Origin: DASXAQ01 sp036406615
GTDB taxonomy: Bacteria > Actinomycetota > UBA4738
Reading direction: 5' to 3'
DNA length: 36,918 nt
NCBI GenBank assembly: GCA_036406615.1
Contig: DASXAQ010000028.1
Location: forward strand, 1-36,918
In this document: positions 7,765 to 15,997 of the stretch, one piece after another
Numbering within the stretch: position 1 is the stretch's first letter
Layout: the number at the start of each line of letters is the position of its first letter
Translations under genes and position numbers: made by a program
The notes under the pieces: model-generated
Seen by the model: only the letters and a program-made list of their open reading frames with translations
Told to the model about the DNA's origin: nothing
Databases searched by the model: none

Positions 7765-8890
7765 CGCCGACGCCCGCTGCGCCACCGCGCTCGCTGCCGA
7801 GTTCGCCGTTGCCGGGCGAACGCGGGACCAGGCGCGTCCCCGTGGCCTTCCACGACGCGACGACCACGACCCCCGGCGACAGTCGCAGCCGGCGTGCCGA
7901 CTCCTCCGTGACCTCCGCGACGATCGGCGGGCTGCCCGTGATGGCGACGCGCGTTCGGTTGCCGAGCGGCGAGACGCGCGATATCGGACCGGCGATCGCG
8001 TTGAGCGCGGATCCCTCGGGACGCTCGGCCGAGATCGCGACGTCCCACGGGTACACGATCATGCCGACCGGACCCTCCAGGCTGTCGGTGCTGAAGAACG
8101 TCGTCTGCCCCTCGCCCGCGACCACGGTGAGCCCGTCGCGACGCGTCGCGAAGCCCGGGATGTAGTTCACGCCGGCGAACGAGGCCACGAACGCGGATGC
8201 GGGCGTGGCGAGCAGCTCGGCCGGCGTCCCCTCCTGGATCACGTGCCCCTGCTCCAGGACCGCCACCCGCGAGGCCAACCCGAGCACGTCCCCGACGTCG
8301 TGCGACACCAGGATCGTCGGCAGCCGCAACGCGCCCAGGCGCGCCGCCAGCTCCGTCGACACGTCGGCCTTCGTCGCGGTGTCCAGCGACGACAGCGGCT
8401 CGTCCAGCAGCAGGATCCGCGGATCGGTCGCCACGGCACGCAAAAGCGCCACGCGCTGTCGCTCGCCGCCCGACAGCGAGGTCGGCTTCGCCCCCGCAAG
8501 GTGCGCCAGTCCGAACCGCTCGAGCGCCCGCGTCGCGCGTTGCGCCGCGTCCGCCCGGCCGACGCCCCGGGCACGCAGCCCGTACGCGACGTTGTGCGCC
8601 ACGCTCAGGTGCGGGAACAGCGCCCCGTCCTGGAACACCAGACCGACCCCGCGTTCGTTCGGCGGCACGTCGATGCGGCGTTCGGCGTCGTACAGCGTTC
8701 GCCCGTCCGCGACGATGCGCCCCCGCTGCGGCACGAGCAGCCCGGCGATCCCGCGCAGGATCGAGGACTTGCCGGCGCCCGACGGCCCCACCAGCGCGAG
8801 GGTCTCCGCTCCCACGCGCAGGCCGACGTCGAGCGTCAGGCGACCTAGACGATGCCCGAGTTCGACCTCGAGGCTGGGTTGACGCTCCAT
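7751..8890 (-). CDS. modC: Molybdate ABC transporter ATP-binding protein
   Basis: A 379-residue ABC ATPase that powers molybdate import. Seen are Walker A GPSGAGKSS (35-43), Q-loop (VFQDGALFPHLSV), signature LSGGERQRV (138-146), Walker B/D-loop ILLLDEPLSSLD (159-170) and H-loop His197. A C-terminal TOBE region (about 290-355) with GNRTRVAITG and a Gly-rich tail matches ModC. The ATG at 8890 lies inside the 3' end of modB (46-bp overlap), so translation is probably coupled. Gene order on the transcript is modA-modB-modC. Confidence 0.94.
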   Translation of the reverse strand: MERQPSLEVELGHRLGRLTLDVGLRVGAETLALVGPSGAGKSSILRGIAGLLVPQRGRIVADGRTLYDAERRIDVPPNERGVGLVFQDGALFPHLSVAHNVAYGLRARGVGRADAAQRATRALERFGLAHLAGAKPTSLSGGERQRVALLRAVATDPRILLLDEPLSSLDTATKADVSTELAARLGALRLPTILVSHDVGDVLGLASRVAVLEQGHVIQEGTPAELLATPASAFVASFAGVNYIPGFATRRDGLTVVAGEGQTTFFSTDSLEGPVGMIVYPWDVAISAERPEGSALNAIAGPISRVSPLGNRTRVAITGSPPIVAEVTEESARRLRLSPGVVVVASWKATGTRLVPRSPGNGELGSERGGAAGVGATPG

Positions 8891-9675
8891 CGCCCTGCAT
8901 TCTCCGACGCCCGCACCCGCAGGATCAGCCGCCCTCCCACGAACAGCCCGACGCTGACGGCCACCAGCAGCGCCGCGATGGCCAGCGCGCCGTCGATGTT
9001 GCCCGAAGAGAACTGCCCGTAGACCGCCAGCGGCAGCGTCTGGGTGGACCCCTGCAGGCTGCCCGCGAACATGATCGTTGCGCCGAACTCGCCGAGGGCG
9101 CGGGCGAACGACAGCGTCGCTCCGGCCGACAGGCTCTGGCCCGCCAGCGGGACGGCCACCCGCGTGAACGTCCGCGCCTCGCCCGCGCCGAGGCTTCGCG
9201 ACGCGCCGAGCAGTTGCGGGTCGACCGCCGCGAACCCGGCGATGGCCTGGCGCGCGTAGAAGGGCATCGAGACGAACGCCAGTGCCATGACGACCGCCGA
9301 CTGCGTGAACGGGATCTCGATGCCGAACGCGCGCAGCGGCCCGCCGAGCAGGCCGAAGCGGCCGAACGCCGCCAACAGCCCGATGCCGGCCACGGCCGGC
9401 GGGAGCACCAGCGGCAGCTCCAGCAGCGTGGTCACCGCCGAGGCGCCGCGGAACGGCCGCGTCGCGATCCGGTACGCCACCGGCGTGGCGAGCAGCAGGA
9501 TGAGCGCGACCGCGATCACGCTGGTCTTGAGGCTCACCGCCAGCGCATCGAGCGCCACCCGCGAGTGCAGCTGCGCCAGCAGCGTCGACACCGGCACACG
9601 CAGGAAGATCGCCAGGATCGGGAGCCCGACGAAGCCGACGACGACAGCCGTCGCCACCCCGGTGCCCACGGCCAT
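8845..9675 (-). CDS. modB: Molybdate ABC transporter permease
   Basis: A 276-residue inner-membrane protein with about six hydrophobic segments. It carries the ABC permease EAA-type loop (LLGASRSLGAGEARTFTRVA) and the ModB hallmark ARALGEFGATIMFAG. It forms the membrane channel with ModC and receives molybdate from ModA. I chose the ATG at 9675, just before the first membrane helix. A GTG at 9696, which overlaps the end of modA, would add seven residues. Neither start has a clear Shine-Dalgarno, which fits coupling to modA. Confidence 0.92.
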   Translation of the reverse strand: MAVGTGVATAVVVGFVGLPILAIFLRVPVSTLLAQLHSRVALDALAVSLKTSVIAVALILLLATPVAYRIATRPFRGASAVTTLLELPLVLPPAVAGIGLLAAFGRFGLLGGPLRAFGIEIPFTQSAVVMALAFVSMPFYARQAIAGFAAVDPQLLGASRSLGAGEARTFTRVAVPLAGQSLSAGATLSFARALGEFGATIMFAGSLQGSTQTLPLAVYGQFSSGNIDGALAIAALLVAVSVGLFVGGRLILRVRASENAGRWSVNPASRSNSGIV

Positions 9676-9701
9676 CACGCGGTCGGAGGCGCGCACGACG
9701 G

Positions 9702-10508
9702 CTACGAGGTCGGCGGCGGCCCGAATCCGGCGCTCTGCAGCACCTGCTGCGCCGGCGGGCTCAGCACGTAGCTGACGAACTGTCCGGCGAGCCCGGAGTT
9801 CGTGCTGGCCTTCACCACGGCGATCGGGTACGTGGCGGTGGCCTGCGCGTACGCGGGCAGCGTGATGGCCTTCACCGACGATCCCGCGGCCGTCGAGTCC
9901 GTGATGTAGACGAAACCGGCGTCGGCCTCGCCCAGCTTGACCTTCGCGAGCACCGCCTCCACGTCGGTCTCCTGGCTCACGACGTTCGCCAGCACCTGCT
10001 TCGAATAGTTCGCGCCGTACGTGGAGTCCAGGCTGCCGAGGACCTTCAGCGTGTACGAGCCGACCGGCACGGTCGGCCCGGCGACCACCAGCTTGATCCC
10101 CTTGTTCGTCAGGTCCTTCAACGACGTGATGTTCGCCGGGTTGCTGGGCGGCACGACCAGCACGAGCTGGTTGGTGCAGAATGGCTGGGGCGTCTCGATC
10201 AGGCCCTTGCCCGACAGCTCGTCGCCGTACGTCGTGCTCGCGCCGGCGAACACGTCCGCCTTCGCTCCCTGCTCGATCTGCGCGGTGAGCGTGTCGGTGC
10301 CGGCGAAGGAGAACCGGAACGTCACGCCGGGGTGCTCGGCCGTGAACATCGTCCCGATCTTCGGGAAGACGTTGACCAGGGAGGCGGCCGCCAGAACCGT
10401 GAGGCGCGCGGGCCCCGAAGACGACGACGTCGTCGCGTTCGAGGAACCGCACGCGGACAGAGCGAGGATCGCCACGATCGCCGGTACCGCCAGCCACTTC
10501 CGAGCCAT
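9702..10508 (-). CDS. modA: Molybdate-binding lipoprotein of the ModABC importer
   Basis: A 268-residue extracellular substrate-binding protein. The N-terminus is a lipoprotein signal with lipobox LSAC (Cys20), followed by a Ser/Thr-rich linker. The body follows ModA: LTVLAAASLVNVFPKIG, GTDTLTAQIEQGAKADVFAG, a NQLVLVVP core strand and PIAVVKAS. The ATG at 10508 has an excellent Shine-Dalgarno (GAAGGAG, about 5 nt upstream), which rules out the upstream ATG. It is the first gene of modABC on this strand. hutH lies 171 bp further upstream in the same direction. Confidence 0.94.
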   Translation of the reverse strand: MARKWLAVPAIVAILALSACGSSNATTSSSSGPARLTVLAAASLVNVFPKIGTMFTAEHPGVTFRFSFAGTDTLTAQIEQGAKADVFAGASTTYGDELSGKGLIETPQPFCTNQLVLVVPPSNPANITSLKDLTNKGIKLVVAGPTVPVGSYTLKVLGSLDSTYGANYSKQVLANVVSQETDVEAVLAKVKLGEADAGFVYITDSTAAGSSVKAITLPAYAQATATYPIAVVKASTNSGLAGQFVSYVLSPPAQQVLQSAGFGPPPTS

Positions 10509-10679
10509 GTGGACTCCTTCGTTCGATCCCCCCACCCGTCGAGGCGGTCGGTCCCGGTCTGTTCGCTAGGCAATACCCAAGCAACATATAGGAAATGTCA
10601 CCGGATGCCGAGCGGTCGCCCCGCGGGTGGGGTAGGCGAATCGTGCCCGGGACTGGCTAGCGCAGCCCGGAGGACGGGG
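10509..10679. other. Intergenic region upstream of modA
   Basis: 171 bp between the end of hutH and the start of modA, both on the minus strand. It holds the modA ribosome-binding site and an AT-rich island at 10580-10600, unusual in this GC-rich DNA. On the minus strand, GTGACA (10596-10601) resembles a -35 and TATGTT (10583-10588) a -10, but they are not correctly spaced as a pair. A short ACAT/ATGT inverted repeat flanks the island. It is the natural place for a molybdate-responsive operator; I cannot identify one. Confidence 0.4.
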
Positions 10680-12206
10680 TCAGAGCAGGGGCCCGACCGC
10701 GGCCTCGACGGCCTGCAGGATGGCGCCGGACTGCACCAGCTCGATCGCGCTGTCGACGTCCGGCTTCAGGCTTCGATCCTCGCCAAGGTGCGGCACCAGG
10801 TCGCGAACGGCGGCCAGCGCGGCCGCCGTCCCGCGCGCCGGCTCGAGCGGACGCCGAAGCTCCATCCCCTGCGCGGCGCACAACGCCTCGAGTGCCAGCA
10901 CGGCCTCGGCGTTGCCGATGACGTCGCGCGCATGGCGGGCCGAGATCGTGCCCATGCTGACGTGGTCCTCCTGGCCGGCCGACGACGGGATGGAGTCGAC
11001 CGAGGCCGGATGCGCCATCGCCTTGCTCTCCGACACCAGCGCCGCCGCCGTGTACTGCACGATCATGAAGCCAGAGTTCAACCCGGAATGCTCGACGAGG
11101 AACGGCGGCAGCCCGTTGTTCGAGGCGGGGTCGAGCAGCCGGTACAGGCGGCGCTCGGCGATGGAGCCAACGCCGACCGTGGCCGTCGCCAGCGCGTCCA
11201 TGGCTACGGCAACCGGCTGTCCGTGGAAGTTGCCGCCGGAGATCACCTCATCGTCGTCGGGCAGCACGATGGGGTTGTCGGTGACCGAGCCGATCTCGCG
11301 CTCGAGGACCGTCCACGTGTGATCCAGCGTGTCGCGCAGCGCGCCGTTGACCACGGGTGCGCAGCGGATCGAGTACGCGTCCTGCACCAGGTGCTCGCTG
11401 GCGCGGTGCGACGCGACGATCGCGCTGCCGTCGAGCATCGTTCGAAGGTTCGCGGCCGAGGCGCGCTGGCCGGGATGCGGGCGCAGCGCCTGCAGGCGAT
11501 CGTCGAAGGCACGGTCGGTGCCCAGGATCGCCTCGATCGTCATCGCGGCAGTCACGTCGGCGAGGCGCGCGAGCGCGGCGGCCCGTTCGGCGGCCAGCAG
11601 CCCGATCGCGAGCATCGCCTGGGTGCCGTTGATCAGCGCCAGGCCCTCCTTCGGCTCCAGCTCCAGGAGTTCGAGCCCGGCCCCGCGCATGCCCTCGGCC
11701 CCGGGCATCCGTTCGCCGTGGAACGACACCTCCCCATCGCCGATGAGCGGGAGCGCCAGGTGGGCCAGGGGCGCCAGGTCGCCCGAGGCGCCGAGCGAGC
11801 CCTGTTCGGGAACCACCGGCAGCACGCCCTCGTTGAGCATCGCGACCAGCCGTTCGGCCACGACCGGACGAACCCCGGAGTACCCCAGGGCCAGCACGTG
11901 CGCCCGCAGCAGCAACATGGCGCGGACCTCCCACTCCGACAGTGGCGGCCCGACGCCGACGGCGTGGGATCGAAGCAGGCCGTGCTGCAGCGCGCGGGCG
12001 TCCTCGGGATTCAGCCGGACGTTCGCGAGGCTGCCGAAGCCGGTCGTCACCCCGTAGACGGTCTCGCCCGCCGAAACCTTGCGCTGGACGGCCGCGCGCG
12101 CCGACTCCATGCGGGCCGTCGCGCCGGCGGAAACCGCCGCGGGCTCGCCGCGCGCGACCGCGACGACGTCCTGGATCGACAGGGGCTCTCCGACCACGAC
12201 CGGCAC
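10680..12206 (-). CDS. hutH: Histidine ammonia-lyase
   Basis: First step of histidine degradation: removes ammonia from L-histidine to give trans-urocanate. The 508 residues match the family. The MIO prosthetic group forms from the Ala-Ser-Gly triad (about 140-142) in GSLGASGDLAPLAHL. Also seen are YGVTTGFGSLANV, the NGTQAMLA core helix, PVVNGALRDTLD and SSAGQEDHVSMG. I chose the GTG at 12206; a TAGCCT -10-like box ends 8 nt before it and no Shine-Dalgarno is present. It lies upstream of modABC on the same strand, separated by 171 bp, and divergent from a lipoprotein gene 103 bp away. Confidence 0.95.
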   Translation of the reverse strand: MPVVVGEPLSIQDVVAVARGEPAAVSAGATARMESARAAVQRKVSAGETVYGVTTGFGSLANVRLNPEDARALQHGLLRSHAVGVGPPLSEWEVRAMLLLRAHVLALGYSGVRPVVAERLVAMLNEGVLPVVPEQGSLGASGDLAPLAHLALPLIGDGEVSFHGERMPGAEGMRGAGLELLELEPKEGLALINGTQAMLAIGLLAAERAAALARLADVTAAMTIEAILGTDRAFDDRLQALRPHPGQRASAANLRTMLDGSAIVASHRASEHLVQDAYSIRCAPVVNGALRDTLDHTWTVLEREIGSVTDNPIVLPDDDEVISGGNFHGQPVAVAMDALATATVGVGSIAERRLYRLLDPASNNGLPPFLVEHSGLNSGFMIVQYTAAALVSESKAMAHPASVDSIPSSAGQEDHVSMGTISARHARDVIGNAEAVLALEALCAAQGMELRRPLEPARGTAAALAAVRDLVPHLGEDRSLKPDVDSAIELVQSGAILQAVEAAVGPLL

Positions 12207-12214
12207 GGGCGGAA

Positions 12215-12220
12215 AGGCTA
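12215..12220 (-). promoter_or_regulatory. Candidate -10 box for hutH
   Basis: TAGCCT on the minus strand, 8 nt before the GTG at 12206. It implies a nearly leaderless hutH message and supports that start. Confidence 0.45.
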
Positions 12221-12309
12221 CGGCCGGGCGGGGCGAGCGGCAAGGCGGCGCTGGACTTCCGCCGCATGAGATGTTCCAATCCGCGCCACTGACTACATAA
12301 GGAGCTCTC

Positions 12310-12873
12310 ATGCGAACCCGTTTCGATCGCGCGCCCGCCCCGTTCGGGGCGTTGGTCCTGGCGGTTGGCGCCTCGGTGCTGCTCGCCGGGTGCGGTTCGT
12401 CGGGCGGGACGTCGTCAGGCGCGTCTGCTCCGGCATCGTCGCCGGCCTCGGCTTCCTCCCCCACGTCGGGATCGACGATGCAACCGGCGGGGAACCTGCC
12501 CACGTCCTGCAGCCAGGTCACCTCGATCGTCGCGACGTACATCGGCGGCGTGGGCACGGTGAAGTCGCTGGCGAACAAGCCGAACGGCGTCAGCTGCGAG
12601 TTCGCCAACGCCGGCGTCACGAAAATCGTCATCCTGAACATGGGCACCGGGTCGGACGCGGCGATGGCCGAGCTGAAGACGAAGTCCGCAACCAACGGGC
12701 GCACGACGCCGTCGATCAGCGGCCTCGGCACAACCGCGTTCTCGGTCGACAACCAGGGCAAGGCGGCCGGCGCGGCCGCGCTCAACGATCAGGGCGTCAT
12801 GGTGGTGGTGACCACGAACCTGCCGCTGGCCCAGGACGAGGCGCTCATCCGGCAGCTCTGGGCCGTGTACTGA
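12310..12873 (+). CDS. Secreted lipoprotein of unknown function
   Basis: A 187-residue protein with a lipoprotein signal peptide (lipobox LLAGC, Cys28), a Ser/Ala/Pro-rich linker (about 29-60) and a globular part starting at a Cys (TSCSQVTSIV) with a second Cys in SCEFA, which could form a disulfide outside the cell. AAGGAG lies 7 nt before the ATG. Its layout recalls small actinobacterial DUF3558-type or sensor-domain lipoproteins, but I cannot assign a family. It is a single-gene unit, convergent with hom, with 10 bp between stops. Confidence 0.75.
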   Translation: MRTRFDRAPAPFGALVLAVGASVLLAGCGSSGGTSSGASAPASSPASASSPTSGSTMQPAGNLPTSCSQVTSIVATYIGGVGTVKSLANKPNGVSCEFANAGVTKIVILNMGTGSDAAMAELKTKSATNGRTTPSISGLGTTAFSVDNQGKAAGAAALNDQGVMVVVTTNLPLAQDEALIRQLWAVY

Positions 12874-12883
12874 TTTCCCGAGG

Positions 12884-14206
12884 CTACGGCTCGGACTCCT
12901 CCACCCGGACGGTCGAGCGGACCGATCGCACCGACTCGAGCGCACGCAGGTCGTCGAAGCATGCCTGCAACGATGCCTCGGGCGCGGCGTGGGTGATCAG
13001 CACCAACAGCGCGTCGCCGCCGCGCCCCTCCTGCAGCACCTGCCCGATGGATACGTCGTGTGCGGCGAAGCACTGCGCGATCGTGGCCAGCACTCCGGAC
13101 CGGTCGGCGACCTCGAGCAGCACGTACGACCGCGCGGTCAGCTCCTCGATCGACACGATCCGCCGCGGACGGTCGGGGGCGCCGGCGCCTCCACGGCCGT
13201 GCGACGCGTGGCCGACGTGCGTGATCGCGCCCGCCGCCGCACGGGCCCGGGCCAGTTCGATCAGGTCCCCGACGACAGAGGTGGCGGTCGGGTCGCCCCC
13301 CGCGCCCAGGCCGTACAGCATCAGCGGTCCCACCCGTTCGCCCTCGATCAGCACCGCGTTGAAGCTGAGCCGAACGGACGCAAGCGGATGCTCCCGCGGC
13401 AGCATTGCCGGGTGCACCTGTACCGAGACCCCGCCCCCCACGGCCTCGGCGACGGCTACCGGCTTCAGGACGTAGCCGAGCCGGCGAGCGAACCCGATGT
13501 CGTCGGCCGACAGCGACGCGATGCCTTCGCGATGCACGTCGGACGCGGAGACCGGAATGTCGAACGCGATCGTGGCCAGGATGGCGGCCTTGGCAGCCGC
13601 GTCGTGGCCATCCAGGTCGGCCGCGGGGTCGGCTTCGGCGTACCCGAGCTGCTGGGCCTCGGCGATCGCGTCGTCGAGCGAGGAACCGTCCTCGGCCATA
13701 CGCGTGAGGACGTAGTTCGTCGTCCCGTTCAGGATCCCGGTCAGCTTCAGCACCCGGTCGCCGGCCAGGTGCTCACGGATCGGCCGGATGAGCGGGATTC
13801 CCCCGCCGACCGACGCCTCGTACAGGACGTCCACCCCTGCGGTGACGGCGGCGTCGAACAGCTCGCCGCCGTGCGTGGACAGCAGCTCCTTGTTTGCCGT
13901 CACGACCGACTTGCCGGCGGCCATGGCGGCCAACAGGAGGGTGCGCGCGGGCTCGACGCCCCCGATCACCTCGACCACGACGTCGACGTCCGGATCGATG
14001 GCGATGTCGCCCGCGTCCGACGTGAATCGGGCTGCGTCGACCGGCACGTCGCGTGGCTTCGCCGGATCTCGCACGGCGACACGCGAGACCTCGATCGCCG
14101 CCCCGGCCCGGCGCGCCACGTCCTCCGCGTGGTCGTGGAGCATGCGGGCCACCGCCGCCCCCACGTTGCCGCAGCCGAGCATCCCCACGCGCACGACCTC
14201 GCCCAC
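12884..14206 (-). CDS. hom: Homoserine dehydrogenase with C-terminal ACT domain
   Basis: Reduces aspartate semialdehyde to homoserine, the branch point to threonine and methionine. The 440 residues have a Rossmann motif GCGNVG (11-16), TANKELLSTHG, the substrate/catalytic region (EASVGGGIPLIRPI, GILNGTTNYVL) and EADPAADLDGHDAAAK. An ACT domain (about 355-430) probably senses threonine. The GTG at 14206 follows a TAGGAT -10-like box by 6 nt with no Shine-Dalgarno, so the message is probably leaderless. thrB and thrC are not adjacent. Homoserine also feeds the transsulfuration genes 6 kb away, although they are not in its operon. Confidence 0.95.
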   Translation of the reverse strand: MGEVVRVGMLGCGNVGAAVARMLHDHAEDVARRAGAAIEVSRVAVRDPAKPRDVPVDAARFTSDAGDIAIDPDVDVVVEVIGGVEPARTLLLAAMAAGKSVVTANKELLSTHGGELFDAAVTAGVDVLYEASVGGGIPLIRPIREHLAGDRVLKLTGILNGTTNYVLTRMAEDGSSLDDAIAEAQQLGYAEADPAADLDGHDAAAKAAILATIAFDIPVSASDVHREGIASLSADDIGFARRLGYVLKPVAVAEAVGGGVSVQVHPAMLPREHPLASVRLSFNAVLIEGERVGPLMLYGLGAGGDPTATSVVGDLIELARARAAAGAITHVGHASHGRGGAGAPDRPRRIVSIEELTARSYVLLEVADRSGVLATIAQCFAAHDVSIGQVLQEGRGGDALLVLITHAAPEASLQACFDDLRALESVRSVRSTVRVEESEP

Positions 14207-14212
14207 CGGCCC

Positions 14213-14218
14213 ATCCTA
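14213..14218 (-). promoter_or_regulatory. Candidate -10 box, leaderless hom transcript
   Basis: TAGGAT on the minus strand, 6 nt before the GTG at 14206. It is among the clearest examples of the recurring leaderless pattern here. Confidence 0.5.
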
Positions 14219-14290
14219 TGGCCGGGTCACGGCCCGCCCGCCGAAGCGTGAAGATGGCTGCCCCTTAACAAACGTGGGCCTTCGGCGCTC

Positions 14291-14296
14291 GATACT
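14291..14296 (+). promoter_or_regulatory. Candidate -10 box for the ECF sigma gene
   Basis: GATACT, 7 nt before the ATG at 14304, with no Shine-Dalgarno between. TTAACA at 14265-14270 resembles a -35, but the 20-nt spacer is too long for a confident pairing. Confidence 0.4.
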
Positions 14297-14303
14297 CCTG
14301 ACG

Positions 14304-14813
14304 ATGAAGTCCGAGGCGCTTGACGAAGTCGCCCGCGCGACGCTCGAAGCTGCCTACCGCGAGCTGGGCGCCGACCTATGGCGCTCCGTCTACGCGTTCG
14401 GGGGCGGCAGCCGGGAGATCGCCGACGATGCGGTGACCCTCGCGTTCATCGAGGCAGGCCCGAGACTCGGTTCGATCCGGAACCTGAAGGCCTGGCTCTA
14501 CACGGTGGCGTTTCGCGCGGCGGCCGACGAGCTCCGTCGCCGGAGCCGTTCCACGAGCGCACCGGATGAGGCCGAGCACGTCGAGGGCACAGCCGCCGCG
14601 GGGCTGGACTCGGGCTTCGATGTGGACCTGGCGGAACTCGTGGAGCGGCTGAGCCCGCGGCAGCGCGGCGCGTTCGTGCTGCGAGACGTGATGGGGTACT
14701 CGGGGCGCGAGGCGGCAGAGCTGCTCGGCACCAGCGAGGGCGCGGTTCGCGTGCACCTGCACGCCGCGCGCCGGCGCCTGCGATCCCAGCTGGAAGAGGT
14801 GGAACGAACATGA
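14304..14813 (+). CDS. ECF-type RNA polymerase sigma factor
   Basis: A 169-residue alternative sigma factor with only regions 2 and 4. Region 2 (about 10-80) includes DDAVTLAFIEAGPRL and NLKAWLYTVAFRAAADELRRR. Region 4 (about 110-160) includes LSPRQRGAFVLRDVMGYSG and GTSEGAVRVHLHAARRRL, the HTH that reads the -35. The ATG at 14304 is chosen because a -10-like GATACT precedes it at leaderless distance. The stop overlaps the ATG of the next gene (ATGA), the usual arrangement of a sigma factor with its membrane regulator. The signal it responds to is unknown. Confidence 0.9.
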   Translation: MKSEALDEVARATLEAAYRELGADLWRSVYAFGGGSREIADDAVTLAFIEAGPRLGSIRNLKAWLYTVAFRAAADELRRRSRSTSAPDEAEHVEGTAAAGLDSGFDVDLAELVERLSPRQRGAFVLRDVMGYSGREAAELLGTSEGAVRVHLHAARRRLRSQLEEVERT

Positions 14814-15976
14814 GCGACCGTGACCTGACCCGCATTCGCGACCTTCCCGCGCCGGACCTGTGGCCGGCGATCGAACGAGACCTTTCTGCCCCGGGAGCGC
14901 GCCGCTCCGTTGGGCGGCCGCGCCTGCCGGCCGGCGACCCGACGAACAGGCACCGCTGGATCGCCGTCGGCGTCGCGCTGGCCCTTCTTGCGGCCGCGCT
15001 CGGCGGCGCATGGCTGGCGTTCAACAAATCCGAGCGGCCGGCCAGCATTCCGTCGAACAAGCCGGTGACCGTGTCGGTGACGGCCAAGTCCTACCCGGTT
15101 CGGTGCAGCGCGACGCTCGACAACCCAGTCATCCGCCCGGGCGAGGCCCTGCAAATCCACTACGCGCTACAGAACCTGGGCGCAAGTCTCATCACCGATG
15201 CGTACGCGGGCCAACGGCTGGTGGTGCGCACGACCTCGGGGCCCATCCTGTACGACTCCCAACTGGCGACGGCCGGCGACACCATCGGCATCCCCACCCC
15301 AACGAATCCACTGAGCCCCGGCACGCGGATCACCCTGCCGCGGAACCAGTCGACCACCACGATCGTGCGCTGGCCCGGACCCCTGGTGCTCCAGCTGTCG
15401 TGTCCCTTCGTGTTGGCGCGTGCAGATCGCGAACACGCCGCGATTCCGATCGGCGCCCTGCCGTCCGTCCCGGTGGCCGTCGGCACGACCGGCGAGGCTC
15501 CGGACCCGGACATGGCAATCCGGGAATCCGTGCAGGCCACGTCCGGGCTCTTCGCGCAGTGTTCACCTGGCCCCGGCGGCGCGATCGTTCGCGGCCTTGT
15601 GACGCCGCCGGCAGGACATGGCGCGCTTCCCCTGCCGGCCAGATGCTGGGCTCAGGTACATACGTACGAGGGGTTCGATGTGGTCGATCTTCTGTTCGTC
15701 GCACCGCCCAACGCTCCTTCAGTGAATCTCCCCACGTACTTGAACCAGTTCCAGATCCAAGGAACGGCGGTGACGGAGCTCAGCCGTTGGACGTTCGTGG
15801 TCACCGAGGCCGGCACAACCCAGGCGGTTCCCATCGACTCCGCGGCGAACTTCCCGCACGGAGAGGTGGACTTCAGGTACGAAGGCGGCACCCTGAAGGA
15901 GGGAGGGGGGTCTCCATGCCCGATCAGTTCGACGTCATACGGTTCCGGGGGGGTGTTCTTTCCGAGGGCATGCTGA
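14810..15976 (+). CDS. Single-pass membrane protein coupled to the ECF sigma factor (putative anti-sigma)
   Basis: A 388-residue protein with a short cytoplasmic N-terminus (about 1-48, containing IRDLPAPDLWPAIERDL, a segment seen in many anti-sigma-like proteins), one membrane helix (about 49-71) and a large extracellular part of about 310 residues. That part holds a first beta-rich domain (YPVRCSATLDNPVIRPGEAL, with alternating strands) and several Cys. It overlaps the sigma gene by 4 nt, so co-production is expected. There is no HxxxCxxC zinc anti-sigma motif. It could be an anti-sigma factor or simply a sigma-linked envelope protein. It converges on the GNAT gene. Confidence 0.7.
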   Translation: MSDRDLTRIRDLPAPDLWPAIERDLSAPGARRSVGRPRLPAGDPTNRHRWIAVGVALALLAAALGGAWLAFNKSERPASIPSNKPVTVSVTAKSYPVRCSATLDNPVIRPGEALQIHYALQNLGASLITDAYAGQRLVVRTTSGPILYDSQLATAGDTIGIPTPTNPLSPGTRITLPRNQSTTTIVRWPGPLVLQLSCPFVLARADREHAAIPIGALPSVPVAVGTTGEAPDPDMAIRESVQATSGLFAQCSPGPGGAIVRGLVTPPAGHGALPLPARCWAQVHTYEGFDVVDLLFVAPPNAPSVNLPTYLNQFQIQGTAVTELSRWTFVVTEAGTTQAVPIDSAANFPHGEVDFRYEGGTLKEGGGSPCPISSTSYGSGGVFFPRAC

Positions 15977-15997
15977 GTCCAGAAGCCAAGCCTCAGC
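15972..15997. terminator. Inverted repeat at convergent gene ends (possible bidirectional terminator)
   Basis: GCTGAG (15972-15977) and CTCAGC (15992-15997) are perfect complements around a 14-nt loop, and the arms contain both convergent stop codons. There is no T-tract on either side, so the terminator role is only suggested. Confidence 0.3.

Noticed and set aside
10573..10601. A sigma-70 promoter for modA from GTGACA and a downstream -10.
   Set aside because: The -35-like GTGACA is good, but no TANNNT lies 16-18 nt downstream; the nearest, TATGTT, is only 7 nt away.
10332..12269. Long plus-strand open frame of about 645 codons opposite modA and hutH.
   Set aside because: Its product is a low-complexity Arg/Gly/Ala-rich string with no motifs, and the opposite strand encodes hutH and modA with all family signatures. 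Long antisense frames are expected at this GC content.
12878..12894. CCGAG/CTCGG hairpin at the lipoprotein-hom convergent ends as a terminator.
   Set aside because: The stem is only 5 bp, there is no T-tract, and it lies partly in the hom coding end, so it could be chance.
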